Of a DNA stretch of 64,000 nucleotides, positions 26,262 through 33,845 are shown in pieces. The position numbers were made by a program, and so were the translations under genes. Location of the stretch: positions 1,550,001 through 1,614,000 of the forward strand of contig CBDFJL010000003.1 in assembly GCA_965248495.1 (NCBI GenBank). The letters run 5' to 3'. The stretch is from CAUYXS01 sp965248495. Its GTDB lineage: Bacteria; Chloroflexota; Dehalococcoidia; Lucifugimonadales; Australimonadaceae. The stretch's first letter is position 1; every line of letters begins with the position of its first letter. Below the pieces are notes generated by a model. The model ran no database searches. It was not told the origin of the DNA and saw nothing but the letters and a program-made list of their open reading frames with translations.

Positions 26262-26349
26262 AGAACCCTCCCTTTTGTGTCGTCCGATGGATGGTAGGAC
26301 TGTCGTCAGTCAGGTGGCAGGCGCGATTGTCGCACCAATACCTACAAAG

Positions 26350-26515
26350 GGCCCAGTGCGCCACTTGGCCAGCACGACGTCGACTTCTGAGGCAAGGGGT
26401 TGCGGGGCGTTCCCCGGTGGCCGCTGGCGGACCACGGCGTGGAGACGTGGCAACGCAGCCCTCGGCGCCGCGCGGACCGTGTGCTGGTCCAGGTATGCCC
26501 GCGCCCGCGGTCCGT
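26350..26515 (-). pseudogene. Remnant of second ParB-like/radical SAM gene junction
   Basis: Translated on the minus strand this stretch contains RAYLDQHTVRAAPRAA, resembling the end of the ParB-like protein (RAYLAQRVDPTTPRAA), then APQPLASEVDVVLAKWRTG, matching the start of the radical SAM protein (APQPLPRGLDVVLARQRTG). The same DNA similarity is visible directly (for example GGCCAGCACGACRTCGA on the plus strand in both places). The rest of both genes is absent. It shows that a second copy of the ParB/radical SAM module once lay here and has eroded. Confidence 0.75.
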
Positions 26516-26526
26516 AGGCGAGGCGC

Positions 26527-28134
26527 CTACTTTTTGCGCTTCTTGGGTTGCGCCTTGACGGGTGCCGGCGGCTCGATAACACGCGTGTTCACGCAGGTGC
26601 CGTCGCGCACTTCGTAGACGTGCGTCGCGATGGTGTCGAGTATCGCGGTGTCGTGAGTCGCGCAGATGATCGTCCCGTCGTACTTGTCCAGCGCCTTCAC
26701 CAGGCTCTCCCGCGTGGCCTTGTCCAAGTGGTTGGTCGGCTCGTCCAGCAGCAGGACGTTGGTGGCTTGGATCAGGAATTTCGCCAGGGCGACCCTGCTC
26801 CGCTCGCCGCCGGACAGTACTGACACCGGCTTGAACACGTCGTCGCCTCTGAACAGAAACTCGCCCAGCACGGTCCGCACGCGCTGCTCCGTCGCGCCCT
26901 CGGCCGCCGCCTGCACCTCTTCGAGGACGGTGCGCTCAGGGTCCAAGGCCTCGTCCTGGTGCTGCTCGTAGTACCCCGGCCGAGCACGCTCCGCCCACAG
27001 CACCGCGCCTTCCAAGGGGTGAATCTCGCCCATCGCGATGCGTAGAAGCGTGGACTTCCCGCTGCCGTTCGGCCCGACGAGCACTACCTTTTGCCCGCGT
27101 TCGACCGTCAGGCTCGCGTCCATCAGCACGAACTCGTCGTCGAATGCCAGCGAGATGGAATCCAGCGTCAGCACCTTCTGCTCGACACGGCCGTGCGAGC
27201 TTATACTGAACTTGGCGCCGACCTCGCGACGGGGCCGAGCGATCCGCTGCACCTTGGCAAGCGCCTTCTCACGGCTCTTCACCTGCGTGGCTTTCGTCGC
27301 CTTCGCGCGGAAGCGGTCGATAAAGCCCTGTTGCGACGCGAGCTGACGCTCCTGCCGCCCCGCCGCCAGCTCTTGCTGCTGGTGTCGCTTCTCCTTTTCG
27401 TGGACATACTTGGTGTAGTTGCCGGTGTACGACACGACACCCGAATCGCCAACCTCCAGCACCCGCTTGGCCACCTTGTCGAGGAAGGCGCCATCGTGCG
27501 TCACGATCACCAAGGTGCCCAGGTAGTCGCGGAGCTCGCGCGCTAGCCAGTCGCGAGCCTTGCTATCCAAGTGGTTCGTCGGCTCGTCTAGCAGCATGTG
27601 GTCGGGCCGGCGGACCAGCACCTTGGCCAGCGATATCCGCATGCGCCAGCCCCCGCTAAAGCTTCCGCAAGCCTTGGTGCGGTCTGTCTTTTTGAAGCCA
27701 AGCCCACTGAGGACGCGGCCCACTCGCGCTTCGACCGTGTGGCCGTCCAGCAGGGCGAACCGCTCGTAGAGATCGAGCGATTCCGCCACGAGCGCTGTCG
27801 CATTGTCGCTGGCTTCGCGCAATTCCGTCTCGACGACCTCAAGGCGGCGGGAGATCGCGAGCGCCTCGGGGAACGCCACCCACATCTCCTGCTCCAGCGT
27901 GTTCTTGGGGTCGAACCCCGACTCCTGCTTCAGGTAGCCCAGCGAGCCGTTGCGATGGCCGGCAGTGCCCGATGTTGGCGAATCTTCTCCGGCCAGCATG
28001 CGCAGCAACGTCGTCTTGCCCGCGCCGTTGGGCCCGACGAGCGCCACGCGTTCACCATCGGAGATGTTGAACGAAACCCCTGTGAAAAGGACGAAGCCAC
28101 CGAGCGACTTCGTGACGTTGTCGGTGAAAAGCAT
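26527..28134 (-). CDS. ABC-F family ATPase (ribosome-associated type)
   Basis: A 535-residue soluble protein with two ABC ATPase domains and no membrane segments. Domain 1 has Walker A GPNGAGKTT (34-42), a signature region CGSFSGGWRMRISLAKVL and Walker B MLLDEPTNHLD; domain 2 has GPNGSGKST, LSGGERSRVALAKFL and VLLLDEPTNHLD. The two are joined by a charged linker rich in Lys, Arg and Gln (about 240-310), the P-site tRNA-interaction motif of ABC-F proteins. A Lys-rich tail ends the protein. Members act in translation rescue or antibiotic resistance; which applies here cannot be told. Confidence 0.92.
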   Translation of the reverse strand: MLFTDNVTKSLGGFVLFTGVSFNISDGERVALVGPNGAGKTTLLRMLAGEDSPTSGTAGHRNGSLGYLKQESGFDPKNTLEQEMWVAFPEALAISRRLEVVETELREASDNATALVAESLDLYERFALLDGHTVEARVGRVLSGLGFKKTDRTKACGSFSGGWRMRISLAKVLVRRPDHMLLDEPTNHLDSKARDWLARELRDYLGTLVIVTHDGAFLDKVAKRVLEVGDSGVVSYTGNYTKYVHEKEKRHQQQELAAGRQERQLASQQGFIDRFRAKATKATQVKSREKALAKVQRIARPRREVGAKFSISSHGRVEQKVLTLDSISLAFDDEFVLMDASLTVERGQKVVLVGPNGSGKSTLLRIAMGEIHPLEGAVLWAERARPGYYEQHQDEALDPERTVLEEVQAAAEGATEQRVRTVLGEFLFRGDDVFKPVSVLSGGERSRVALAKFLIQATNVLLLDEPTNHLDKATRESLVKALDKYDGTIICATHDTAILDTIATHVYEVRDGTCVNTRVIEPPAPVKAQPKKRKK

Positions 28135-28249
28135 TGGAGGTCTAACCAGGGCCGCTGAGAGTCTGAGCTAGGACCGCTTTGGGGCCCCATGAGGATTGGC
28201 GCCTTCTATTATGACGCCTCACTCCACAGCGCGGCGACCATCTTCATCC

Positions 28250-28354
28250 GCTACCGCTCATCAAGTTGGCGCTACCGCTCATCAAGTTGGCGCTACCGCT
28301 CATCAAGTTGGCGCTACGGCTCATCAAGTTGGCGCTACGGCTCATCAAATTGGT
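28250..28354. repeat. Five tandem copies of a 21-bp repeat
   Basis: Unit GCTACCGCTCATCAAGTTGG plus C, at 28250, 28271, 28292, 28313 and 28334. The first three copies are identical, the fourth changes one base (CCG to CGG), the fifth three. It lies in the 338-bp gap between the divergent ABC-F and SDR genes, ending 118 bp before the SDR start. A regulatory array or slipped-strand tandem expansion are both possible; the rest of the gap shows nothing recognisable. Confidence 0.95.
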
Positions 28355-28472
28355 CGTCGAGGGCCCACCCCTGAGGTTGTTTTGTGGCCCGCGTGTTGCA
28401 TCGAGCAGCCCCGGCTATGCGAAGTTGTCGAAGGGGGTAACCTAGCGCCATCTTGAACGGGAGGCCGCTGAC

Positions 28473-29312
28473 ATGGCTCAAGCAACTGTACTGGACCCAC
28501 GAGCGGCGGGCGGCAAGCGCCTGCAAGGCAAGATCGGCATCGTTACCGGAGGCGGCCAGGGCCACGGGAGGGCCACGGCCAAGCGGTTCGCCGAAGAGGG
28601 CGCCAGCGTCATGATCGCCGACCGCCACAGCCCGGGGGCAGAGCGTGTGCGCGACCAGCTGAGAGACTTTGGCACGGACGCCGAGATCTGGATCGGGGAC
28701 GTGGGCACTCCAGAAAGCGCTCAGGCGCTGATGGCCGCCACCAAGGAGCGATTCGGCCGGATCGATATCCTGGTCAACGTCGTGGGCGGCGCATTCACGC
28801 TTCCCGGCAGCGGGCGCCTCGGCTGGGAGAAGAGCCCTGAGGACCTCACGGCCAACATCCAGAACAACCTGTTCACCTGTCTGTGGTGCTGCTGGGCGGT
28901 GGCACCGATCATGGTGGAGCAGGGGTTCGGCTCCATCATCAACTTCGGCTCTCACGCGGTCCGCGGTACCGACCGCCTCGGCTACGCCGCCGCCAAAGGG
29001 GGCATCGCGGCCATCACGACCAGTCTGGCGCTGGAGCTCGCTCCACACAACGTCCGCATGAACATGGTGGTCCCCCACATCAGCAACCGAGAGGAAGGGG
29101 ACACGCTCGTGACGCGGATTCCTGGGCAGGCCGTCCCTGCCAGCAGGCCGGCCGTGTCGGTGACCGGGCCCCAGTTCTCGCCGATTCCCATGGGGCGCCC
29201 GGGCGAGCCGGAGGAGATCGCGGGGGTCGTCACGTTCTTGGCCTCAGACGATGCCTCCTTCACGACAGCGGAGACCATTTGTGTTGGTGGGGGCGCCTTC
29301 TGCCGGCTCTAG
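28473..29312 (+). CDS. Short-chain dehydrogenase/reductase (SDR)
   Basis: NAD(P)-dependent oxidoreductase of 279 residues. The cofactor loop is TGGGQGHG (25-32), the NNAG-equivalent is NVVGG (102-106), and the catalytic residues are S160 (NFGS), Y171 and K175 (GYAAAKGG). The C-terminal PIMGRPGEPEEIAGVVTFLASDD region is typical of classical SDRs with an oligomeric C-terminus. Start ATG 28473 has GGGAGG 8 bases upstream. Substrate unknown; the convergent MFS gene begins 3 bp past its stop on the other strand. Confidence 0.9.
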   Translation: MAQATVLDPRAAGGKRLQGKIGIVTGGGQGHGRATAKRFAEEGASVMIADRHSPGAERVRDQLRDFGTDAEIWIGDVGTPESAQALMAATKERFGRIDILVNVVGGAFTLPGSGRLGWEKSPEDLTANIQNNLFTCLWCCWAVAPIMVEQGFGSIINFGSHAVRGTDRLGYAAAKGGIAAITTSLALELAPHNVRMNMVVPHISNREEGDTLVTRIPGQAVPASRPAVSVTGPQFSPIPMGRPGEPEEIAGVVTFLASDDASFTTAETICVGGGAFCRL

Positions 29313-29314
29313 TC

Positions 29315-30619
29315 TTACCCGACAACGTGCGGCTGGGGGACCTGGCCCTCTTGCGAGGCGAGCCGCGGTGGAAGCGGCGGACGCTTTGCCATGAGAATCG
29401 CCAGCGCCGCTGAGAAGAAAAAGAAGCTCGCCACGGCGAACAGGGGGGTGAACGAGCCGGTCGCCTCGATGAGGAACGCGCCGAACGCGGGTCCCAGGCC
29501 CAGTCCCGCGAACTGGAATGGGGACACGAACCCGGATATCGCGCCGAAGGAGGTGCGACCGTAGTAGGAGGCGAGCATCAGGTTGAGCAATGAGCCTTCG
29601 CCGCGGACGGTGAGCCCGAACAAGGCGGCCAGCAACACGCCGACAGCCGCGGCCGACACTCCGGTAAAACTAAAGGCCACGATACCGCCCGCGGTGAAGG
29701 CTGCCAGCGCGAGCAAACGCTCGGAGAAGTGCTCGGTCACGAATCCCCAGGCGGTCGCGGCCACCGCCCCCGAGAACGAATAGGCGGAGAGCGCGATACC
29801 GGAGACTCCGTCGGAGATGCCTTGCTCGCTGTAGTAGACGACGATCTGGAATGTGATGGCTCCATTGCTCATCGCCCCCACCGCCATCGCATAGATGATG
29901 AGCCACAGCGCCCAGGTATTCCTCGCCTCACGGAGAGTCCAGGACTTCTCCGGAGCGGGTGCCACTCGTTGCCCGTCATCCTCGGGGAGCGCATCGTCCC
30001 CGTCTGGCAGCAACCCCATGTCCTCGGGCCTGCGTCTGAGCACGAGCGCCGCGGGCACGACCAGCGAAAGGGCCACGGCCGCCAGGATGACGAACACCGT
30101 CCGCCAGCTCACCCCAGCGCTCAAGAGGCCCTGGGCAGCCAGGACGACGAGTGCCGAGCCGAGGGCCGGGGCGGTGGCAGTAAAACCCAGGGCCCTGCCG
30201 CGCATCCTCCTGAACCAGTTGACGGCCGTGGTCCGCGGCACGACGCCGGTCAGCGATCCTTGGGATACGCCACGTGCCAGCGCGTACGCCACGAATATGT
30301 GCCAGACCTCGCCAATGGACGAGAGGAAGAAGTACGCACCCGTCAGCGCCAAGAGCCCAACGGCGGTGAGGACCCGAGGGCCGTGCCGGTCCGCGAGGTA
30401 GCCTGAGATGGGCTGAGAGGCCGCACCGATGAGAGCCCCAAAGGTGACGGCGGCGGCGACCGAACTACGGCTCCAGCCCAGGTCCTCCGTGATGGGCTTC
30501 ATCATCAGCCCAAGGAACACCTGGCCTGTCCCGGAGCCCACGAAGCCCGTGACCATGACGATGGCGAGGATGTACCAGCCGTAGAAGATGCGGGGCTTGG
30601 TGCGCGTGCTGGCGGGCAA
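29315..30619 (-). CDS. Major facilitator superfamily transporter
   Basis: Inner-membrane 12-helix transporter (about 434 residues). The N-terminus reads FYGWYILAIVMVTGF, followed by a long-loop motif A equivalent GYLADRHGPRVLT between helices 2 and 3 and the usual amphipathic central loop with RRRPEDMGLLPDGD. This resembles the monocarboxylate/oxalate-formate-like MFS group. The start is uncertain: TTG at 30619 gives the standard length, while longer readings would run into the divergent gene at 30740. Substrate cannot be stated. Confidence 0.82.
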   Translation of the reverse strand: MPASTRTKPRIFYGWYILAIVMVTGFVGSGTGQVFLGLMMKPITEDLGWSRSSVAAAVTFGALIGAASQPISGYLADRHGPRVLTAVGLLALTGAYFFLSSIGEVWHIFVAYALARGVSQGSLTGVVPRTTAVNWFRRMRGRALGFTATAPALGSALVVLAAQGLLSAGVSWRTVFVILAAVALSLVVPAALVLRRRPEDMGLLPDGDDALPEDDGQRVAPAPEKSWTLREARNTWALWLIIYAMAVGAMSNGAITFQIVVYYSEQGISDGVSGIALSAYSFSGAVAATAWGFVTEHFSERLLALAAFTAGGIVAFSFTGVSAAAVGVLLAALFGLTVRGEGSLLNLMLASYYGRTSFGAISGFVSPFQFAGLGLGPAFGAFLIEATGSFTPLFAVASFFFFSAALAILMAKRPPLPPRLASQEGQVPQPHVVG

Positions 30620-30739
30620 TGGCGTTCCCTGGGCGGGCCGCCGAAGGCTACCACGGGGTGGACGACCTCTCGTCCACCGGCCGTTGCGTGGAAACTCGGA
30701 AGGTACTAGCCTCCCCGGCATTCCCGATAGGAGGCGAGC

Positions 30740-31012
30740 ATGGCGGCGTACACAGTAATTCGACACAAGGTGGCCGACTACGCGACGTGGCGGAAAGCCT
30801 TTGATGACTTCGAGTCCGTGCGCAAGGCGGCGGGCGGAAAGAGCGCGGTCGTGCTCCGGGCGGAGGGTGACCCCAACGACGTGACGGTCGTCAACAGCTG
30901 GGAAAGCACCGGCGCTGCCCAGTCGTTCCTCTCGACCGAGGACTTGAAGAGCGCGATGGTCAGGGCCGGGGTTCAGGGTGCCCCGGATATCCTCATCGCC
31001 AACGAGGCCTAG
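30740..31012 (+). CDS. Antibiotic biosynthesis monooxygenase (ABM)-like small protein
   Basis: A 90-residue single-domain protein with the dimeric alpha/beta-barrel pattern: YTVIRHKVADYATWRKAFDD, then VVLRAEGDPNDVTVVNSWES, then AQSFLSTEDLKSAM, ending in a strand. This order (strand, helix at a W-x-x-x-F/Y, strand, strand, helix) is typical of ABM/cyclase-like proteins, which act on quinoid or heme-like substrates. GAGG precedes the ATG at 30740. No catalytic residue can be asserted. Confidence 0.72.
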   Translation: MAAYTVIRHKVADYATWRKAFDDFESVRKAAGGKSAVVLRAEGDPNDVTVVNSWESTGAAQSFLSTEDLKSAMVRAGVQGAPDILIANEA

Positions 31013-31061
31013 CCTCCAGGGGCGCGCCGAGCCGTCGTTTTCGGCTTCGGGCGCCCGAAGG

Positions 31062-31265
31062 CTAGTCGATCACCGAGTCTTCAGGGCCTTCGGCGGCTTC
31101 CCATGCGGTGGGGCCCTCGATGGCGATGTACACGCTGAGTACGTCCATGATGGCCGCCTGACGCTCCTCTTCTGACGCTTGGTCGAATGACCCCGATAGG
31201 AGAAGTTTTGCGTTCAACAGGTCACCACCGTTCTCTGTAATCCCCACACCCACAGTGGACGCCAC
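31062..31265 (-). CDS. Small acidic hypothetical protein
   Basis: 67 residues from GTG 31265. The composition is acidic (EEERQAAIMDVLSVYIAIEG in the centre, a helix, then WEAAEGPEDSVID) and unlike a random reading of the opposite strand, but no homologue is recognised. It occupies most of the 340-bp gap between the ABM-like and TenA genes. It may be a short real gene or chance. Confidence 0.4.
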   Translation of the reverse strand: MASTVGVGITENGGDLLNAKLLLSGSFDQASEEERQAAIMDVLSVYIAIEGPTAWEAAEGPEDSVID

Positions 31266-31351
31266 TCGGCTGTCCTGTCGCTACGTCCATTGGTGCTAGG
31301 GAACCTGTGCCTGCCGTACCTAACAAGGGCCAGCGCGTAGGATTCACTCCC

Positions 31352-32017
31352 ATGGGCTACACCGAAACGCTCCGTCAGCGGGCAGACGCCATCTGGCGGG
31401 CCCAGCATGAGCACCCCTTCGTTCGCGGCATCGGCGACGGCACCCTGGACGTCGCGCGGTTCAAGCACTGGGTCAGGCAGGACTACCGGTTTCTGATCGA
31501 GTACGCCCGGCTGCTGGCGATGGCAACGGCCCGCGCGCCCGACCTCGACACCATGACCCGTATGGCGGCGCTGACCAGCGAGACGCTGAACTCCGAGATG
31601 GCGCTGCACCGTGCCTATGCGGGCGAATTCGGCATCGCCAAGGCGGAGCTCGAGGCGGAGCCCATGAGCCCCACCTGCCGTGCCTACACCGACTTCCTGG
31701 TCAGGACGGCGTCCGCCGGCGACTTCGTCGAGCTCGTTGCCGCATTGCTGCCCTGCATGTGGGGCTTCAGCGACGTGGGCCGGCGCCTCCACGAGCGGGG
31801 CCTGCCCACCGACGCGCGCTACGCCGCGTGGATCGAGATGTACGCCTCCGACGAGTTCGCTGACCTTGCCCAGTGGTGCCGCGACCTGCTCGACCGCTTG
31901 GCCGAGGGGCTCCCGCCGGCGGGACTGGCACGCGTGGAGGAGGCGTTCGTCACCTCCTGCCGGTACGAGTACCTGTTCTGGGAGATGGCCTGGAACCTCG
32001 AGCGCTGGCCGATCTAA
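31352..32017 (+). CDS. TenA/thiaminase II-like protein (TenA/PQQC family)
   Basis: An all-helical 221-residue enzyme of the TenA family, which hydrolyses aminopyrimidines in thiamine salvage; relatives include PQQC and other oxidases. The family's conserved elements are visible: ADAIWRAQHEHPFVRGIGDG, then FKHWVRQDYRFLIEYARL (Asp and Tyr of the active site), LLPCMWGFSDVG (the active-site Cys) and a late YLFWEMAWNLE with the Glu. ATG 31352 is preferred to an upstream start. The window also holds thiI, but TenA is 6 kb away from it and no thiamine riboswitch is seen. Confidence 0.82.
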   Translation: MGYTETLRQRADAIWRAQHEHPFVRGIGDGTLDVARFKHWVRQDYRFLIEYARLLAMATARAPDLDTMTRMAALTSETLNSEMALHRAYAGEFGIAKAELEAEPMSPTCRAYTDFLVRTASAGDFVELVAALLPCMWGFSDVGRRLHERGLPTDARYAAWIEMYASDEFADLAQWCRDLLDRLAEGLPPAGLARVEEAFVTSCRYEYLFWEMAWNLERWPI

Positions 32018-32072
32018 TCCCAGACTGGCTAATTCCCAGACTGCGCTACCGCGAACCGCCAGCCCTTGCTTG

Positions 32073-32094
32073 TAATAGAACTTACGTTCTATTA
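32073..32094 (+). promoter_or_regulatory. Predicted LexA (SOS) box upstream of imuB
   Basis: A 22-bp imperfect-centre palindrome: TAATAGAAC, then TTAC, then GTTCTATTA. Its core is GAAC-N4-GTTC (32078-32089), as in the box at 24321. It is about 38 bp ahead of the imuB ATG. SOS control of ImuB/DnaE2 cassettes is established in other bacteria, so the position is expected. Confidence 0.75.
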
Positions 32095-32132
32095 GGCTCT
32101 CGTGTCCTACCCCAGGCGCGAGGGAGGTGCAT

Positions 32133-33320
32133 ATGCGTTTCGCTTGCCTATGGATTGAGCACTTACCGGCAAAAGTAGAGCTGGCGCGGAGGCCCCACTT
32201 ACGGGGTCGTCCGCTGATCGTGGCCGAGGGCACGGGGCCCCGGCGCGTGGTGCTGGACGCCTCCGTCGAGGCCAAGGGCGTGGCCGTCGGCATGCCGTTG
32301 GCCGAGGCGCTCGCCAACTGCAAGGGCGCGGCGCTGGCCGAGCCTGACCCCGCCTCCTATCGCGCTGCCTTCGACGGGGTGCTCGCCACGGTGGAGGCGC
32401 TGGGTGCCGACGTGGAGGAGGGGGGGGAGGGTTCGGGCTTGGCCTACGTGCAGGTGAGCGGCCTGGAGCTGCTGTTCGGAGGCGAGGAGCGCCTGGCAGC
32501 GGTGCTCCTGGGGGCGGTACCTGCCTATCTGGAGCCGCGGCTGGGCGTGGCGGGCAGCAAGTTCTCGGCCTACGTCGCCGCGGGCCTAGCCGGGCCGGGA
32601 GGGCTCCTGCGATTGCCCGACGACGTGGGGGAGACGCTGGCCCCCCTCGCCATTGACCTCCTCCCAGTGCCGTGGGAGACCAAGGCCAGGCTCAGGGGTT
32701 TCGGCCTCCGTACCCTTGGTGACGTCGCTATGCTGCCGCCGGGGCCGCTCCAGTCGCAGTTCGGCCGTGACGGCAAGCGCATCTGGGACCTTTCCCACGG
32801 CATCGACGCACGCACGCTCGTTCCTCGCCGGCCCGAGCAGGTGATCGACGGCTGGCTGAGCTTCCCGGTGCCGACCACGGCTCTGGGCGCCATCGTTACC
32901 GCCGCCGACAGCCTGTTGGAGCGCATCCTTGCCGAGCCTGCCATGCGTGGGCGCTTCGCCAGGGTCTGCTCGTTGGAGGCGTCCGTCTTCCGGGCGCCCC
33001 GCTGGCAGCGGCGCATGGCCTTCCACGAGCCCATCGGCGACCGGCGGCGTGCCGTCTTGCTCATCAAGCACGCCCTACAAGGCCGGCCGCCGCCGGGGCC
33101 ATTGGAGGACCTGCGCATCGTGCTCTCCCGCATCACGGGGGAGGGCGGCCATCAGGAGAGCCTCTTCAGTGACGCACGCCGTCAGGAGAACCTCAAGGAG
33201 GCGCTTCAGCAGCTCAAGGCGCGGCTGGGCATCCAGCCGCCCGTCTACCACGTTCGGGAGGTGGAGCCATGGTCGAGGTTGCCGGAACGGCGTCAGGCCC
33301 TGGTGCCGTTCGCCCCCTGA
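32133..33320 (+). CDS. imuB: ImuB, Y-family-like mutasome protein without polymerase residues
   Basis: A 395-residue Y-family DNA polymerase homologue of the ImuB class, part of the SOS mutasome for error-prone translesion synthesis. The N-terminus RFACLWIEHLPAKVEL aligns with the polymerase IV opening MDAFFASVE, but the metal-binding Asp is missing. The second acidic motif reads AYVQVSGLELLF, again without Asp-Glu. So it is a non-catalytic scaffold, as in other ImuB proteins. The C-terminus includes QESLFSDARRQENLKEAL, a likely beta-clamp-binding segment. ATG 32133 has GGAGG at 5 bases. Followed by a DUF6504 gene (52-bp overlap) and dnaE2. Confidence 0.92.
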   Translation: MRFACLWIEHLPAKVELARRPHLRGRPLIVAEGTGPRRVVLDASVEAKGVAVGMPLAEALANCKGAALAEPDPASYRAAFDGVLATVEALGADVEEGGEGSGLAYVQVSGLELLFGGEERLAAVLLGAVPAYLEPRLGVAGSKFSAYVAAGLAGPGGLLRLPDDVGETLAPLAIDLLPVPWETKARLRGFGLRTLGDVAMLPPGPLQSQFGRDGKRIWDLSHGIDARTLVPRRPEQVIDGWLSFPVPTTALGAIVTAADSLLERILAEPAMRGRFARVCSLEASVFRAPRWQRRMAFHEPIGDRRRAVLLIKHALQGRPPPGPLEDLRIVLSRITGEGGHQESLFSDARRQENLKEALQQLKARLGIQPPVYHVREVEPWSRLPERRQALVPFAP

Positions 33321-33556
33321 ACACCCCCCGGCCCGCATCCGTCGAGGCGGAGGATGGCCTCCCCTACGCCGTGGTTGCGAGGGGGCAGCGCTTGGGCGTG
33401 GCGTCCGTCGAGGACCGCTGGCGCGTGGAGGACGAGTGGTGGCGGGGACAGCCCGTCGCGCGTACCTACGTGGAGCTCGTGCTCGAGGACGGACAGCGGC
33501 TCACGCTGTTCCGGGACGACGTTGGCGAGGGTTGGTTCGAGCAGTCCTATGGCTGA
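33269..33556 (+). CDS. DUF6504-like small protein of mutasome cassette
   Basis: A 95-residue protein whose second half, VEDRWRVEDEWWRGQPVARTYVELVLEDGQRLTLFRD, matches the small ImuB-linked DUF6504 family: Trp-rich, with a paired strand. It starts 52 bp inside the end of imuB and thus is translated with it. It is known to accompany ImuB and DnaE2 genes; its function is not established. The lack of an imuA gene here makes it a candidate for that adaptor role, which is speculation. Confidence 0.82.
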   Translation: MVEVAGTASGPGAVRPLNTPRPASVEAEDGLPYAVVARGQRLGVASVEDRWRVEDEWWRGQPVARTYVELVLEDGQRLTLFRDDVGEGWFEQSYG

Positions 33557-33780
33557 TGCCTGCGCAACGCTACATCTGGCTCGGCGCGGGCCAGCGATAG
33601 CCGTCCCGGTTCTCCCTACGCCCCGAGACAGAGCTGCGTGCCGGGGCGGGCAGGGCCGCGTTCTCCCGCTGGCTCGGTGGAGCGAAAGCCATTGGGGCCG
33701 TGGCGCTCTTGGGCGGCGCAGCTGGGCGGTCAGAGGGACGCTGGGCTGGTTGTCCCGCCCACCCGCCCAGGAGCGTTTCA

Positions 33781-33808
33781 AGGGGCACAGCCCCTGTACC
33801 CCCGGGGG
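33781..33808. repeat. Two short palindromes ahead of dnaE2
   Basis: AGGGG-CACAG-CCCCT (33781-33795) and CCCCCGGGGG (33799-33808) are adjacent hairpins inside the 289-bp gap between the DUF6504 gene and dnaE2. No other feature is visible in that gap. The form resembles the short G/C-rich interspersed hairpins common in some Chloroflexota genomes. Confidence 0.5.
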
Positions 33809-33845
33809 AGGCGGAGACCCCATGTTCCCAAGGGGGGCCGAAATA

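Noticed and set aside
28250..28354. Possible CRISPR array
   Set aside because: Repeats are contiguous 21-bp units without spacers; no cas genes nearby.
30620..30766. Longer N-terminus for the MFS transporter
   Set aside because: Would overlap the divergent gene and adds a basic tail unlike the family.
33354..33845. N-terminal extension of dnaE2 through the DUF6504 region
   Set aside because: Overlaps another gene, lacks family similarity, and the PHP domain starts right at the ATG 33846.
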